From positions 434,001 through 498,000 of the forward strand of contig NZ_CP059973.1 of assembly GCF_009193295.2 (NCBI RefSeq): a DNA stretch of 64,000 nt, written 5' to 3'. The stretch is from Bacteroides luhongzhouii (GTDB taxonomy: Bacteria; Bacteroidota; Bacteroidia; Bacteroidales; Bacteroidaceae). This document shows, in pieces, positions 1-10,060 of this stretch. The stretch's first letter is position 1; every line of letters begins with the position of its first letter. A model generated the notes under the pieces. That model was not told the origin of the DNA, made no database searches, and saw only the letters and a list, made by a program, of their open reading frames with translations. Made by a program: the position numbers and the translations under genes.

Positions 1-1740
1 GTCCGCCCAATTGTTCCAAGCGTATTCCATGCCTCCGAAATCTACCTTTCCATACAGATTGTGAGGCAGATGGTCATAGTACAGGCTGGTTATTCCGGCC
101 AGTTGGTGGATGGGAGCAGCCAAAGGAGCCTCCCACAGTTTGGCGTTACGGTCTTTCTGCCCGGTACGGCAGGTCAGAATCAGATGTCCTCCCTCCTTCA
201 CGTATTCAGTCCAGCGCTCTACCAAATTGTTGTCAAGCAACTGATAAGCCGGCGCAATCAGGAAAGGATAACCCGAAAAATCCTCCTTCTCCGAGATCAC
301 ATCAACAGGAGCGGCAAAGGACTTCAACAGGTTGTAATACTTATGTATGTGTGACATCGTCCACCACTGGTTTGTCTGACGCTGGAACTCCATTTCCCAA
401 TAGTTGTTCATATCGAAAAGCAGTCCAATGCGCCGGGAAGCCAGCTGTTTGGACATACGGCTTTTCTTATCGTAGGCGGCATGAAGCTTTTTCATCTCCT
501 GCACAATACGTACATATTCTTCACCGCCCGGAGAAAGAGTTACCCCGTCGGTCATTATCATGCCGTAATGGTATTGCTCACTGCCTTTCAGAGGTTGACG
601 GAAACGGTAATTGCACACAAACTTCCCGCCACCTGCAAAAACATGATACACCCACATACGCACGGCACCGGGTAAAGGCTGGGGATTGTACACTCCCCAG
701 TTCACCTGCCCGGGTTGTAGTTCCATCACTCCGAATGTTTTGCCGACACGGTTACGAAACTGGTCATTTGAAAACCCGAGATCTTCGGGAATCCCCATCC
801 GAAAGCCTTGGCTGCCTATTCCCTGATTATGTCCGGTCACCAGATAGCGGGTGTAGGTCAAGAAGTCCGTATGATCGATCCGTACCGGATCAACCGGATT
901 GAAAACAGGAATTAGGTTGGTAGTGATCCATTGATCTCTGCTGATATGCCGCCGGAGTATGTCTGCCTGCATATTAACAAAGCCCGCCAGTTCATCCGCC
1001 ATGAAACGGTTCAGATCGAGCATGGCATGAGGATTGGGCTTATCGGGTACTTCTTGTTGACTGGGAAGGCGAATCTGGTTGAAGTTCTGATAGGTTTCAC
1101 TCCAAAAAGAGGTCCCCCAAGTATCATTCAGCTTGTCGATGGTTCCATATTTTTTTTGCAGCCAAACGCGAAATTTCACCTGCGCATTTTCACTGTAATC
1201 CACTACTCCGTAATGTCCCGGCTCGTTGTCAATCTGCCAGCCGATAACAGCGGGATGATTGCCATAGTGCATTGCCAGGCGGGAAACGATGTTTTCTACA
1301 TAACGACGGTATCGGTCGCTACTCCAGGAAGCATGCTGACGCCGTCCGTGTTGAATAGTCACTCCATTATCCCGCTGGATCAATATGTCGGGGTACTTTT
1401 TTGACAGCCAGACGGGAGGTGTGGGAGTAGGCGTACACATAATTACTTTCAGACCATATTTCTCCGCCAGGGAAACGGCACGATCCAGCCACTCAAAATC
1501 ATACTTTCCTTCTTCCGGCTCCATCATAGCCCAGGCAAATTCTGCAAAATGGGTAAACTTGATCCCCATCTCCGACATTTTCTTCAAATCACGTTCCCAT
1601 TGAGAAGGATTCCATTGCTCGGGGTAATAGTAAGACCCCAAAGCAAACAACTCTTCCGGAGGAAAAGATTTATCGACTGGAGATTGAGCAAAAGATACCA
1701 ATGAAAACAATAGAGCTAAGACTAATAAGGATTTCTTCAT
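1..1740 (-). CDS. GH42 beta-galactosidase, C-terminus beyond the window
   Basis: Family 42 glycosidase predicted to remove beta-linked galactose from oligosaccharides, probably in the periplasm. The frame opens with a signal peptide (MKKSLLVLALLFSLVSFAQ) and is open to base 1, so about 580 codons are visible of a family usually near 680. The TIM barrel begins at GSYYYPEQW. The acid/base Glu is E173 in WQIDNEPG and the likely nucleophile is E340 in GVMELQPG; both are intact. The gene starts 21 bases after the SusE/F-like gene and is the last visible gene of the PUL 1 operon, which continues off the left edge. The start at 1738-1740 is the only one giving a signal peptide. Family assignment is firm; the exact substrate is not shown by sequence. 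Confidence 0.9.
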   Translation of the reverse strand, partial: MKKSLLVLALLFSLVSFAQSPVDKSFPPEELFALGSYYYPEQWNPSQWERDLKKMSEMGIKFTHFAEFAWAMMEPEEGKYDFEWLDRAVSLAEKYGLKVIMCTPTPTPPVWLSKKYPDILIQRDNGVTIQHGRRQHASWSSDRYRRYVENIVSRLAMHYGNHPAVIGWQIDNEPGHYGVVDYSENAQVKFRVWLQKKYGTIDKLNDTWGTSFWSETYQNFNQIRLPSQQEVPDKPNPHAMLDLNRFMADELAGFVNMQADILRRHISRDQWITTNLIPVFNPVDPVRIDHTDFLTYTRYLVTGHNQGIGSQGFRMGIPEDLGFSNDQFRNRVGKTFGVMELQPGQVNWGVYNPQPLPGAVRMWVYHVFAGGGKFVCNYRFRQPLKGSEQYHYGMIMTDGVTLSPGGEEYVRIVQEMKKLHAAYDKKSRMSKQLASRRIGLLFDMNNYWEMEFQRQTNQWWTMSHIHKYYNLLKSFAAPVDVISEKEDFSGYPFLIAPAYQLLDNNLVERWTEYVKEGGHLILTCRTGQKDRNAKLWEAPLAAPIHQLAGITSLYYDHLPHNLYGKVDFGGMEYAWNNWAD

Positions 1741-1761
1741 GGATATTATTTTTAGAATCTA

Positions 1762-3810
1762 TTATCTCTTTGTAAACGTGCAGGTATTTGTATCCATATC
1801 CAGCTTGACATGATATATACCGGCTCTGAAATTAGCTCCCGGTCCGAAGTTTTCTGTTTCCTGCCATTGATCTCCGTTCCAGTAACCGCCCCGCGCTATC
1901 AAATCACCTTCAGATACAATGGTCACATCAAATGAAGTAATTTCATTATTCCAACCTTTTTTCTTATAGAATCTGAACATAAAGTCATTCTTTAAAAATA
2001 GATTGGTTTCAAAAATACGCTCCCCAGTCTTCACGCAACAGATAAAATCTTTCGGATTTTCCCATCCCCAATTTCCAATATCATCAGCAAGAAGTCCGCT
2101 GATCCTAGGATGTCCGAAGGTAGCCCCAGTGATCCATACAGTTTCGGGGAATTCCGCACTGGCCGTTTTCTCTACATATATAAGTTCCCTATTCTTATTA
2201 TATGAAATCTTATACTTGCCATCCGGGGCATTAAACTTGTATTGGCCATTTTCATTCGTAAAGTATTCCGGTTGAAGCATATAATCCAAATAACTAAATC
2301 CTTCAAAATCGACAGTTTGTCCTTTCGTGAAATTCAACTCTACACCGATATAATTGGGATCATTAGATTGAGTCAGTTCTGTACCGTTTATTTTATAAGA
2401 TTCTTCTTCAAGCTGTCCTTCATCTACCTTATCAATAAACATACATATATTCTTATTCAAATCTATCCGGACACGGTATACTCCTGGCGTGAAATCCGGT
2501 CCGGCCACAAAATCACCGGTAAAATGTCCGCCACCAGTACCGCCCGTTGCCGGATCACTATAAAACCAGCCTTTACCTAATAGATTAATAGGATAAGGAT
2601 TAACAGTGGTGCTAGCCAGTTCACCTCCCCACGGACGTTGCTTATAAAATTTAAACTGGAAATCTTTAACCAGATAAAGAGTTGTTTCAAAAACATTATC
2701 CGATATCTTCACGCACTGGAATGCATCACTCGGCAAATTGAAGGTCCATGTGGCAACAGTCACCCGTCCGGCTTGAGGATGCCCGAAATTAGAACCGCAA
2801 ACCCATAAGCCATCCGGATAATTCACTGAACGATTTTCTAAATATATCAGTTTGTTTACCGGATCGTAAAACAGTTTATAGTTTCCATCCACCCCTATAA
2901 ATGTAGCTTTATCCTTTGTTATATCTTCAAAGAAATCCGGTTGAAGCATCTTTCTCACATCACTGAAATTGCCGAAAGTCACTTCATCGCCTTCATGAAG
3001 TTCCAAAGCAATACCCAGGTAAGATGAAGCCTCTTCTAATATACCCATTTCATGCCCGTTAACAAGGAAGGTTTGCTCCTGAATATTTTCATCTTTTGCT
3101 TCAAAAGTACACGTGTTATTGTTCAAATCAAGCGTAATAAGATATACTCCGGGTTGGAACAACGGTCCAGGAATAAAATCTCCCCCACTCTTTCCTGCAA
3201 CCAGGAATGGAGTAGTAAGTGTTATATTGTCCTCTGGTAAAGTGGTAATTTCATTATCACCTTCTCCCCAACCTCTATGTTTGAAGAACTTGAATGAGAA
3301 GTTATTAGCCAGATATACGGTGAGCTGAAAGACGTTGTCAGCACTTTTATAACAATAAAGTACATTGTTGGCTCCATCCATACTCCAGCCACTTGTAGTA
3401 ACCACCCTCGCCTGAGGATGCCCCCAATTAGCACCACAGAACCATAATCCTTCCGGATAGGTTGCGCCAGCTTTTTCCACATACAGAAGTTCATTAACGG
3501 GATCATAAAGCACACTATAATCATCTGTCTCTCCTTTAAAACGAGCTTTATTTTCGGACAAGTATTCAAAGTAATCCGGTGAGAGAATTGATTCTATTCC
3601 GTCGGTTCCCGAGAATTCGATTTCCTGTCCCTTTTCCAAATGAAGCTTCTTCCCCTGAAAATTGGAGTAAATTTCTTCATCCAACACATTACCTCCTACG
3701 GAAAGAGGAGAGGCAAGTTTCCACTCCGGCCAATTATCCCATTTCTGTACGTCATCGCTACAGGATGCCGCCAACAGAAGGAGAAGAATCGTATATATAT
3801 AATATTTCAT
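1762..3810 (-). CDS. SusE/SusF-like surface glycan-binding lipoprotein with three repeats
   Basis: Predicted outer-membrane lipoprotein that helps the adjacent SusC/SusD pair capture glycan. It has a lipoprotein signal (LLLLLAASCSDD; Cys17) and about 680 residues. The body contains three copies of a module of roughly 210-225 residues, each with a recognisable line: GLWFCGANWGHPQ near residue 122, GLWVCGSNFGHPQ near 333 and TVWITGATFGHP near 557. Each copy ends with a strand resembling G.Y.V.LD.N...CTF. This matches the SusE/SusF habit of serial starch-binding-like domains, but no binding residues can be named. The gene lies 26 bases after the GH43-like gene in the PUL 1 operon. Confidence 0.8.
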   Translation of the reverse strand: MKYYIYTILLLLLAASCSDDVQKWDNWPEWKLASPLSVGGNVLDEEIYSNFQGKKLHLEKGQEIEFSGTDGIESILSPDYFEYLSENKARFKGETDDYSVLYDPVNELLYVEKAGATYPEGLWFCGANWGHPQARVVTTSGWSMDGANNVLYCYKSADNVFQLTVYLANNFSFKFFKHRGWGEGDNEITTLPEDNITLTTPFLVAGKSGGDFIPGPLFQPGVYLITLDLNNNTCTFEAKDENIQEQTFLVNGHEMGILEEASSYLGIALELHEGDEVTFGNFSDVRKMLQPDFFEDITKDKATFIGVDGNYKLFYDPVNKLIYLENRSVNYPDGLWVCGSNFGHPQAGRVTVATWTFNLPSDAFQCVKISDNVFETTLYLVKDFQFKFYKQRPWGGELASTTVNPYPINLLGKGWFYSDPATGGTGGGHFTGDFVAGPDFTPGVYRVRIDLNKNICMFIDKVDEGQLEEESYKINGTELTQSNDPNYIGVELNFTKGQTVDFEGFSYLDYMLQPEYFTNENGQYKFNAPDGKYKISYNKNRELIYVEKTASAEFPETVWITGATFGHPRISGLLADDIGNWGWENPKDFICCVKTGERIFETNLFLKNDFMFRFYKKKGWNNEITSFDVTIVSEGDLIARGGYWNGDQWQETENFGPGANFRAGIYHVKLDMDTNTCTFTKR

Positions 3811-3836
3811 AATACAGTCATATTAAGATTATACAT

Positions 3837-4844
3837 TTATTTTTTATATGCTTTCAACAAAGCCTGATAAACCGCTTCGTTCACCTTCACAATGCAGCCG
3901 TGTCGCGCACCGGGTCTGTCCGTACCATCCTTTACATTAGGGCCGGAGAAGGTACGCTCTTTCCATGGTCCGTCCATAGAGGTCGATTGAAACAAATGAT
4001 AGCCATAAGGTTTGGCGGCATAAGACTCCGCATAAATAAACCAACCGCTATGATTGGGGCGTTCGATAAAAATAGGTGCTTCACGCATCATATCATTCGG
4101 AGTGACAGGTGCTCCCGGATTGGTGTAAGGACCGGTCAGGCTGGAAGAGGTAGCAATACGGACTGTTTTCCCGGTTTCCGGAGCAACAGCCGGATCGCGT
4201 TCATCTTTCAAGATTGCATAATAAACACCGTTTACCTTCCGGATAATGGCATCAATAATAGACATGTTCTCATCTGTACCAGTGAAGTTGAACAGTTTCT
4301 GTGGTTCTGTATACGTCTCAAAATCTTTTGTCAGCACATAGAGAGTACGCATACTGTCCCAGTCATCCTTATCCGGATCGTTGCAGGCATGCCAACTTAT
4401 AATGTATTGTCCGCTGTCCTTGTCATAAAACATCTTGGGTGCTCCCCAATAATAGGTAGTATAAAATCCCTGCGCATTACTACGATTAAAAATCATTTCA
4501 TCCAACGGGGTAGACGTCCATGTCACCAAATCTTCTGACCGCCACAAAGCCAACGGATTGACTGCTATCATATAAAAAGCCCCATCATGTCCCTGACAAA
4601 TATCAGGATGCCCAATGTAAGCACTATTGATTATCCGACCTTTATTCAGCGTCTCCCAATTTACACCATCCCGGGAAGCAGCATAATACAATTTTCCATA
4701 ATTAGCATTCGTCATGTGGGCAAATAAATATCCGCCATCTGTTTCCACTGGAATTTCTTCTCTGCATGTTTCTGCCTCATCCGAGCATGCCCAACTCATT
4801 AAAAACAATAATAGACCAATTATATAGTAACTCATACGTTTCAT
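3837..4844 (-). CDS. GH43-like five-bladed propeller glycosidase, lipoprotein
   Basis: A 335-residue predicted lipoprotein (signal ending LFLMSWACSDE) with the repeating blade pattern of clan GH-F (GH43 and relatives), which commonly remove arabinose, xylose or galactose side groups. Three expected acidic positions can be proposed: Asp in HPDICQGHDGAFY (base), Asp in IIDAIIRKVNGVYY (pKa modulator) and Glu in MREAPIFIE (acid). The length suits a single propeller with no accessory domain. It lies between susD and the SusE/F-like gene in one tight operon, so it probably trims the glycan captured by this PUL. GH117 or another propeller family is the main alternative, and the sugar specificity is not readable. 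Confidence 0.7.
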   Translation of the reverse strand: MKRMSYYIIGLLLFLMSWACSDEAETCREEIPVETDGGYLFAHMTNANYGKLYYAASRDGVNWETLNKGRIINSAYIGHPDICQGHDGAFYMIAVNPLALWRSEDLVTWTSTPLDEMIFNRSNAQGFYTTYYWGAPKMFYDKDSGQYIISWHACNDPDKDDWDSMRTLYVLTKDFETYTEPQKLFNFTGTDENMSIIDAIIRKVNGVYYAILKDERDPAVAPETGKTVRIATSSSLTGPYTNPGAPVTPNDMMREAPIFIERPNHSGWFIYAESYAAKPYGYHLFQSTSMDGPWKERTFSGPNVKDGTDRPGARHGCIVKVNEAVYQALLKAYKK

Positions 4845-4867
4845 ATCTTTATATTCAGTTAATAGGT

Positions 4868-6499
4868 TTAATTTATATTTTGCTGCGCTTTGCTCTTATC
4901 TTCCGCCCAACCCGGACGTTCCCAAGTCTGCTTCAGCTCTTTTCCATAAGAAACCGCCTGTTCGACTGCATAATTAGGAATCGGCATGTACTGATGCGTC
5001 GGCATTACTCCCTTCGCTTTATACATTTCCTGCGCATATTTATTAAAACGAATCAAGTCAATCTTACGATTACCTTCATAAAAGAGTTCATGTCCCCGTT
5101 CAATCAGAATCGCATCCAGAAAAGCATCTTTGGTATTGGTTGCCACACTCGGTAAATCCAACAGTCCGGCTCTTCTTCTCACTTGATTAACTGCATTTAT
5201 AGCTGCTACAGAAGGAACGGTTCCTGTTTTGCGCACTTCAGCTTCTGCGTACATCAATAATACATCAGCCCATCTTGCCAAAGGAATATCAGTACCCTGG
5301 AAAGTTGTCATGGTTTCCTGCGGAAATTTATTCATAATATATCCATTCCATCTCACCCCCAGATTGTCTTTATTGATGATAACACCATTCTTGTCCTTAT
5401 AACTAGTCACAATCGTTTTCAGACGACCGTCGTTACTTTCGAAAGCATCATAGAATTTCTTATCCATACTGAAAGCCTGGAACCATCCGCCTCCCATTGG
5501 GAAAGGATCCCCTTTTGCCACATCGGAAGGTAAAGCCCACATCAGGAAAGGATTCGCATTTCCATGTTTCGGATTACCATCGGCAGTCGGGCTACAACTG
5601 ACAGCCATAATGATCTCTTTATTGAATTTATTGGCATTCTTAAACAGGTCAACGTATGGTGTACTTCCGGTTTTAAACAAATCATATTTACCTGTATTGA
5701 GTTCATCGTACATATCCATTGCTCTCTGATAATAACCTTCCATGTGTTCACCTTCGTTCAGACAGTGTTTCATCAGGCAGAAACGGGCATAATCGCGCGT
5801 ATAACGTCCCATATCCGGAGCTACCTCGGGAGCATTCTTTGCGGCAAATTCCAGATCATCCGTAATCCATTGAGTCATTTCATCCAAAGAAGGACGCACG
5901 GTATTCGACAACGCTTCCGGATCAATTACTTTTTCGGGGTCTAGGATGACCGGTACAGGACCGTAAACATGCAACAGAAAGTACATCATCAATCCACGAC
6001 ACAGACGTGCTTCTCCGAGCAGGTTATTCTTTTTTTCTTCTGTAAGAGCAGTCAGGGGAGCTTTCTCCAAAGTTCCAATGATTTCAGTCATACGGGTTAT
6101 TTGAGCCGTTTTCGGGAAATGGTTGAGGTTACTGCCATCATCCACATTTCCACGCCAGTAATAAAAGCAATTACTGTAGTCTCCCCTAGTAAAGCGTTCC
6201 CAGTCTGCACCTACTGTGGTAGCCGGTGCACATATATCAGAAGCTGAATCAAACATACGTATTGCTCCTCCGGACTGTATATGAATGCCGTGTTGCAAAC
6301 CGCCCGAACCCATATCATACGTCCAAACCGTGGTGTATGGCAAGTAGCAAATCATCATATAGGAAACATACTCCTGCTCTGTAGAAGGATACTCTCCCTG
6401 CAACAAAGCTCCATAAATATAAGGATCAAAATTATTCTCACAACTACCGAATAATAGTTGCAAGGAAACAAGCATCGGTAAAAAAATCTTCTTTTTCAT
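4868..6499 (-). CDS. SusD/RagB-family outer-membrane glycan-binding lipoprotein (PUL 1)
   Basis: Extracellular lid that binds glycan and delivers it to the SusC channel encoded just upstream. I chose the start at MKKKIFLP because it gives a lipoprotein signal ending LLFGSCENNFDP; an in-frame ATG eight codons earlier would only weaken the signal. The TPR-like N-terminal half includes LLGEARLCRGLMMYFLLHVYGPVPV, a very typical SusD stretch, and the C-terminal part includes ERGHELFYEGNRKIDLIRF, the RagB/SusD signature. It follows SusC by 34 bases. It is clearly paralogous to the SusD of PUL 2 (27464-25821), sharing long stretches such as PLARWADVLLMYAEAEVRK. Confidence 0.95.
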   Translation of the reverse strand: MKKKIFLPMLVSLQLLFGSCENNFDPYIYGALLQGEYPSTEQEYVSYMMICYLPYTTVWTYDMGSGGLQHGIHIQSGGAIRMFDSASDICAPATTVGADWERFTRGDYSNCFYYWRGNVDDGSNLNHFPKTAQITRMTEIIGTLEKAPLTALTEEKKNNLLGEARLCRGLMMYFLLHVYGPVPVILDPEKVIDPEALSNTVRPSLDEMTQWITDDLEFAAKNAPEVAPDMGRYTRDYARFCLMKHCLNEGEHMEGYYQRAMDMYDELNTGKYDLFKTGSTPYVDLFKNANKFNKEIIMAVSCSPTADGNPKHGNANPFLMWALPSDVAKGDPFPMGGGWFQAFSMDKKFYDAFESNDGRLKTIVTSYKDKNGVIINKDNLGVRWNGYIMNKFPQETMTTFQGTDIPLARWADVLLMYAEAEVRKTGTVPSVAAINAVNQVRRRAGLLDLPSVATNTKDAFLDAILIERGHELFYEGNRKIDLIRFNKYAQEMYKAKGVMPTHQYMPIPNYAVEQAVSYGKELKQTWERPGWAEDKSKAQQNIN

Positions 6500-6533
6500 A
6501 CGACATAATTTGTTAGATTTCATAGCTTGAAGT

Positions 6534-9500
6534 TTAGAAGGTTAATTTTGCACCTATTGAATAAACTCTCATTTGAGGATATTGCCCTCCGGTCAAATTA
6601 GAAGAGGAAGTGTTGATTTCAGGGTCATATCCTTTGTATTTGGTAAAGGTCAAAGGATTCTGAAAATCGACAAACACACGTATTCCTCTAATATATCCTT
6701 TAAATACGGACAATTCTTTGGGACCTAAGTTATATCCCAGCGTGATGTTTCTTACACGTATATAAGAGGCATTTTCTCTTGTATAATCAAAGCCCAGATT
6801 TTCGGGTAAAGCCACTGACTTACTGATTGCGATACCCGGGAAGTGTCCGTTCGTGTTTGTCTGGGTATTCCAAATGTTATAAGAATAGATACCAACATTG
6901 TGCGCATCCACTCCTCTGGAGAGACCTCCGACATCTATACTATTGCCATATGCATCATTCCATTTCTTTACCCCCAATTGACCATACATAAATATATCCA
7001 AATCAAAGTTCTTCCATGTAAATGTATTCCCGAAACCAAAATATAATTTAGGTAACGTATTATCCATATAAGAGTCATTCACATCAATGATTCCATCCCC
7101 ATTTTTATCTTTGACAATAGGATATCCCGGCATACAAGCAGCAGGACCTAACGAACGTTGCGATTCGGGCATATTACTCTTATCCACATTGATGATACCG
7201 GTCGTTTTATAATAATAGAATGCATTCATCGGTTCATTTTTCCTTTTCTGATATTTTTGATAATCATAGTTGGGCATACGTTCTATCCATACCGCGTTAT
7301 AATGGGACATTGTAATTTGAGAGGTCCATTTGAAATCATGTGTCTGAAGATTCTGCGAATTCAAACTCACATCTACTCCAGTACGTTTATAATGTCCTCC
7401 ATTAATAGGACGTGTTCCGTGCATTCCCAATAATTCTGTAGGTGCTGTACCCAGCAAATGGGTTACGTCATTACGGAATACATCTACACTACCCCAGATT
7501 CTATCTCTAAGAATGGAAAAATCCAATCCGATATTTTTCATAACCGTCTTTTGCCAGGTTACATCTTCATAGTTGGCACCGGACAATATGTAAGGAATAT
7601 AGGTAACTGAATTATTATTGAACTTAACATCTTCACGGGTAGTTGTTACAATACCATATAGTGTTGTACCTAAGTTGTCACTACCAGTTTCACCATAACT
7701 GGCTCTTAGTTTCAACATATTAATCCAAGAGATATTCTTTATAAATGATTCTTCGTTCATTTTCCATGCTAGAGAAACAGATGGGAAGAGAGCATATTTC
7801 TTACTGGGAAAGAATTTATCCGTACCGTCACGGCGCAATGAAGCAGATACGACATAGCGACCCAATAAGTCGAAATTTCCTCTGACAAACTGTGACCTCT
7901 TTTCATTTTTATATTTATAAGAAGTCGGATAGAAAGGACCGTCTGCCATGCCTACACTGCTTCCCTGTATATGATCATTCGCATTTTCGTATGATATATC
8001 CGAACCATCGCCACTATCAAGATAACGTCCCATACCGGCCATCAGATTCATATCCAACAGCTCTCCAAATTTATGTTGAAATGTCAACGTACCTTCGAGA
8101 GTGCTTTGTTGTCTTTTTCCATATCCTAAGTTTCCTCTGGATTTACGTTGCAATGCGTAGTAAATATCAGAAGGTATGTATGAATCACGAGAGGTATTTT
8201 CCTTATTCAATCCATACAACACTTTTGCCGAAAGCATGTTCTTTATGATATCAACATCCAATGAGAAATTCATGTAGTAACCACTTTGCTCGGACTTATC
8301 ATTAATTTCATGCATGGAAACAGGGTTAGGCGTCCGGCTAAATACATTATATTTCCCTTCGGCATCGTATACAGGAAGATAGGAAGGATAGAAAATTGCT
8401 CCGAAAAGTGCTCCGGCTCCCTGATCTCCTAAGTTCCCAACGTCCCCGCCAATAGTAGAGTTCGTGTAATTATTCTGATTCAAGTTGACGATCGTTGTCA
8501 GTTTCAAAAAGTTAGTCAGCTGTGAGGTGATATTTGTACGCAAAGAGTATCGCTCCATATCCGAATTATGAACGGTAGCATCTTCTTTATAGTAATTAAC
8601 ACCCAGATAATATTTAAACTTCTCAGAGCCACCGCTGATCGTCAGGTTATGATTGGTCACCGCACCTGTTTTCAACACTTTGTCCAACCAGTCCGTAGTC
8701 GGAGCATTGGCTATTTGCGTCGGTGTAAAAATAGGCGTCCACTTATCATCATAGGCAGCATTTCCATAAGGATACTGACCCTTGTCATACAAATAATTCT
8801 CTTTACTGAAAACATTGACCATGTTCATCAATTCGGGCCCGTTCAACACATCCAGATAAGGATAATGTTTCTGTATGGAATAGCTTCCTTCATACACTAT
8901 GCTCGGTTTTCCTTCTTTTCCCTTTTTGGTAGTCACCAAAATAACACCATCGGCAGCTCCTATACCATAAATGGCGGCAGAAGCATCTTTCAGGATTTCA
9001 ATAGATTCAATATCATTAGGATTTAATCCCGCCAATCCTGCACGGTTGACGGAGGAAGGAAGTGATGTGCTTCCCGTGCCGACTTCAAAAGAGCCGCTAG
9101 GCATAACCACTCCATCTACCACATAAATCGGTGTACCACCTCCACGAATGGAGATATTGATGCCTCCTCCCGGCTGGGGGCTGGCGACGGTTGCCTGCAA
9201 ACCGGCAGCACGCCCCAACAACATCCCGGAAATATTACTGGTAGCTGCTTTCGATATTTTTTCTGTTTTTACCGTAGCAATGGAAGTTGTCAGGTTTTTG
9301 CGGGAGGTCGTACCATAGCCCACCACTACCACCTCATCTAATATTTGCTGATTTTCAGCCAAGGTCACGGATAAAGAGGTCCGGTCTCCCACTTTTACTT
9401 CCTGTGTCTGATAACCAATATAAGAGACTTCCAATACAGCTCCCGGTGATACTTCCAACGAGAACTTCGCATTCAAATCAGATGCAGTTCCGTTAGCTGT

Positions 9501-9899
9501 TCCTTTTTCCTTAATGGTAGCACCGATAATCGGTTCACCGTTGGCATCATTCACCACACCTGTAATTTTACGCTTTTTAGTGTCTTTAGAGGTGTTCTGC
9601 CGCGCTTGCCCTTTTTGGACAATAATATTCTTACCCTTTACCTCATAAACAACCTCTTGCCCGTACAATATCTGATCAATAGCCTCATTCAACTGTTTTG
9701 CCTTTACACTTACAATCTTCCTGGTATCTAGGTCTCCCACTTTATATACGAAAGAATATCCGCTTTTATTCTTCAATTGCGTCATTGCTTCTTTCACTGA
9801 AACATTATTCATTTTCAATGAAACGGCCTGGGCTAGCATTGCTATGTTAAGGCAAAAGAGAGCCACGACCATTAATATGGCCTTCTTCCTGTAATTCAT
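6534..9899 (-). CDS. SusC/RagA-family TonB-dependent glycan transporter with signalling domain (PUL 1)
   Basis: Outer-membrane TonB-dependent channel, 1121 residues. Order of parts: signal peptide (about 1-25), STN/secretin-type signalling domain (about 25-100, including SVKEAMTQLKNKSGYSFVYK), carboxypeptidase-regulatory-like domain (about 112-190, GEPIIGATIKEKG), the DEVVVVGYGT segment typical of SusC proteins, the plug with NPNDIESIEILKDASAAIYG, then the beta barrel ending in Phe. The STN domain marks it as a transducer that signals to the FecR anti-sigma factor encoded immediately upstream (11180-10167). It heads the structural operon susC-susD-GH43-susE/F-GH42. A candidate antisense RNA lies opposite its leader (9975-10060). 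Confidence 0.95.
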   Translation of the reverse strand: MNYRKKAILMVVALFCLNIAMLAQAVSLKMNNVSVKEAMTQLKNKSGYSFVYKVGDLDTRKIVSVKAKQLNEAIDQILYGQEVVYEVKGKNIIVQKGQARQNTSKDTKKRKITGVVNDANGEPIIGATIKEKGTANGTASDLNAKFSLEVSPGAVLEVSYIGYQTQEVKVGDRTSLSVTLAENQQILDEVVVVGYGTTSRKNLTTSIATVKTEKISKAATSNISGMLLGRAAGLQATVASPQPGGGINISIRGGGTPIYVVDGVVMPSGSFEVGTGSTSLPSSVNRAGLAGLNPNDIESIEILKDASAAIYGIGAADGVILVTTKKGKEGKPSIVYEGSYSIQKHYPYLDVLNGPELMNMVNVFSKENYLYDKGQYPYGNAAYDDKWTPIFTPTQIANAPTTDWLDKVLKTGAVTNHNLTISGGSEKFKYYLGVNYYKEDATVHNSDMERYSLRTNITSQLTNFLKLTTIVNLNQNNYTNSTIGGDVGNLGDQGAGALFGAIFYPSYLPVYDAEGKYNVFSRTPNPVSMHEINDKSEQSGYYMNFSLDVDIIKNMLSAKVLYGLNKENTSRDSYIPSDIYYALQRKSRGNLGYGKRQQSTLEGTLTFQHKFGELLDMNLMAGMGRYLDSGDGSDISYENANDHIQGSSVGMADGPFYPTSYKYKNEKRSQFVRGNFDLLGRYVVSASLRRDGTDKFFPSKKYALFPSVSLAWKMNEESFIKNISWINMLKLRASYGETGSDNLGTTLYGIVTTTREDVKFNNNSVTYIPYILSGANYEDVTWQKTVMKNIGLDFSILRDRIWGSVDVFRNDVTHLLGTAPTELLGMHGTRPINGGHYKRTGVDVSLNSQNLQTHDFKWTSQITMSHYNAVWIERMPNYDYQKYQKRKNEPMNAFYYYKTTGIINVDKSNMPESQRSLGPAACMPGYPIVKDKNGDGIIDVNDSYMDNTLPKLYFGFGNTFTWKNFDLDIFMYGQLGVKKWNDAYGNSIDVGGLSRGVDAHNVGIYSYNIWNTQTNTNGHFPGIAISKSVALPENLGFDYTRENASYIRVRNITLGYNLGPKELSVFKGYIRGIRVFVDFQNPLTFTKYKGYDPEINTSSSNLTGGQYPQMRVYSIGAKLTF

Positions 9900-9960
9900 A
9901 AAATAAACAAATTATTTAATTAAAACTTGAATAACTCGTTTTAAAAGAGATGTATTTTGC

Positions 9961-9968
9961 TAACTTTG
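9961..9968 (+). promoter_or_regulatory. Candidate Bacteroidota promoter (-7 box TAACTTTG) for the PUL 1 antisense RNA
   Basis: TAACTTTG matches the TAnnTTTG -7 consensus exactly. No convincing TTG is seen at the -33 position, only a T-rich stretch at 9938-9942. It points away from susC toward the hairpin at 10028. Confidence 0.5.
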
Positions 9969-9974
9969 CATAAT

Positions 9975-10060
9975 CTCTTTTGAAAACATGCTCACGTTTG
10001 AAAGTTGTTGAAGAAGAGATTCAGGAGCCGGAAGATGTTCGAGATCTTCCGGTTTTTATT
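9975..10060 (+). ncRNA. Candidate DonS-like antisense sRNA opposite the susC leader (PUL 1)
   Basis: Inferred transcript of about 86 nt starting roughly 7 bases after the -7 box at 9961-9968 and ending at the T tract of the hairpin 10028-10052. It carries no meaningful reading frame. It is antisense to the minus-strand leader between FecR and SusC, so it would base-pair fully with the susC mRNA. Cis-encoded repressor RNAs with this placement (DonS and relatives in Bacteroides PULs regulated by ECF sigma factors) have been described. Both ends are inferred from sequence only. Confidence 0.55.

Noticed and set aside
61..1603. Several plus-strand open frames (61-354, 351-902, 931-1404, 1385-1603)
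   Set aside because: All are antisense to the GH42 gene, whose complete catalytic motifs are on the minus strand.
3900..4538. Open frame of 212 codons on the plus strand
   Set aside because: Lies entirely antisense to the GH43-like gene, has no family features, and mirrors the codon structure of that gene.
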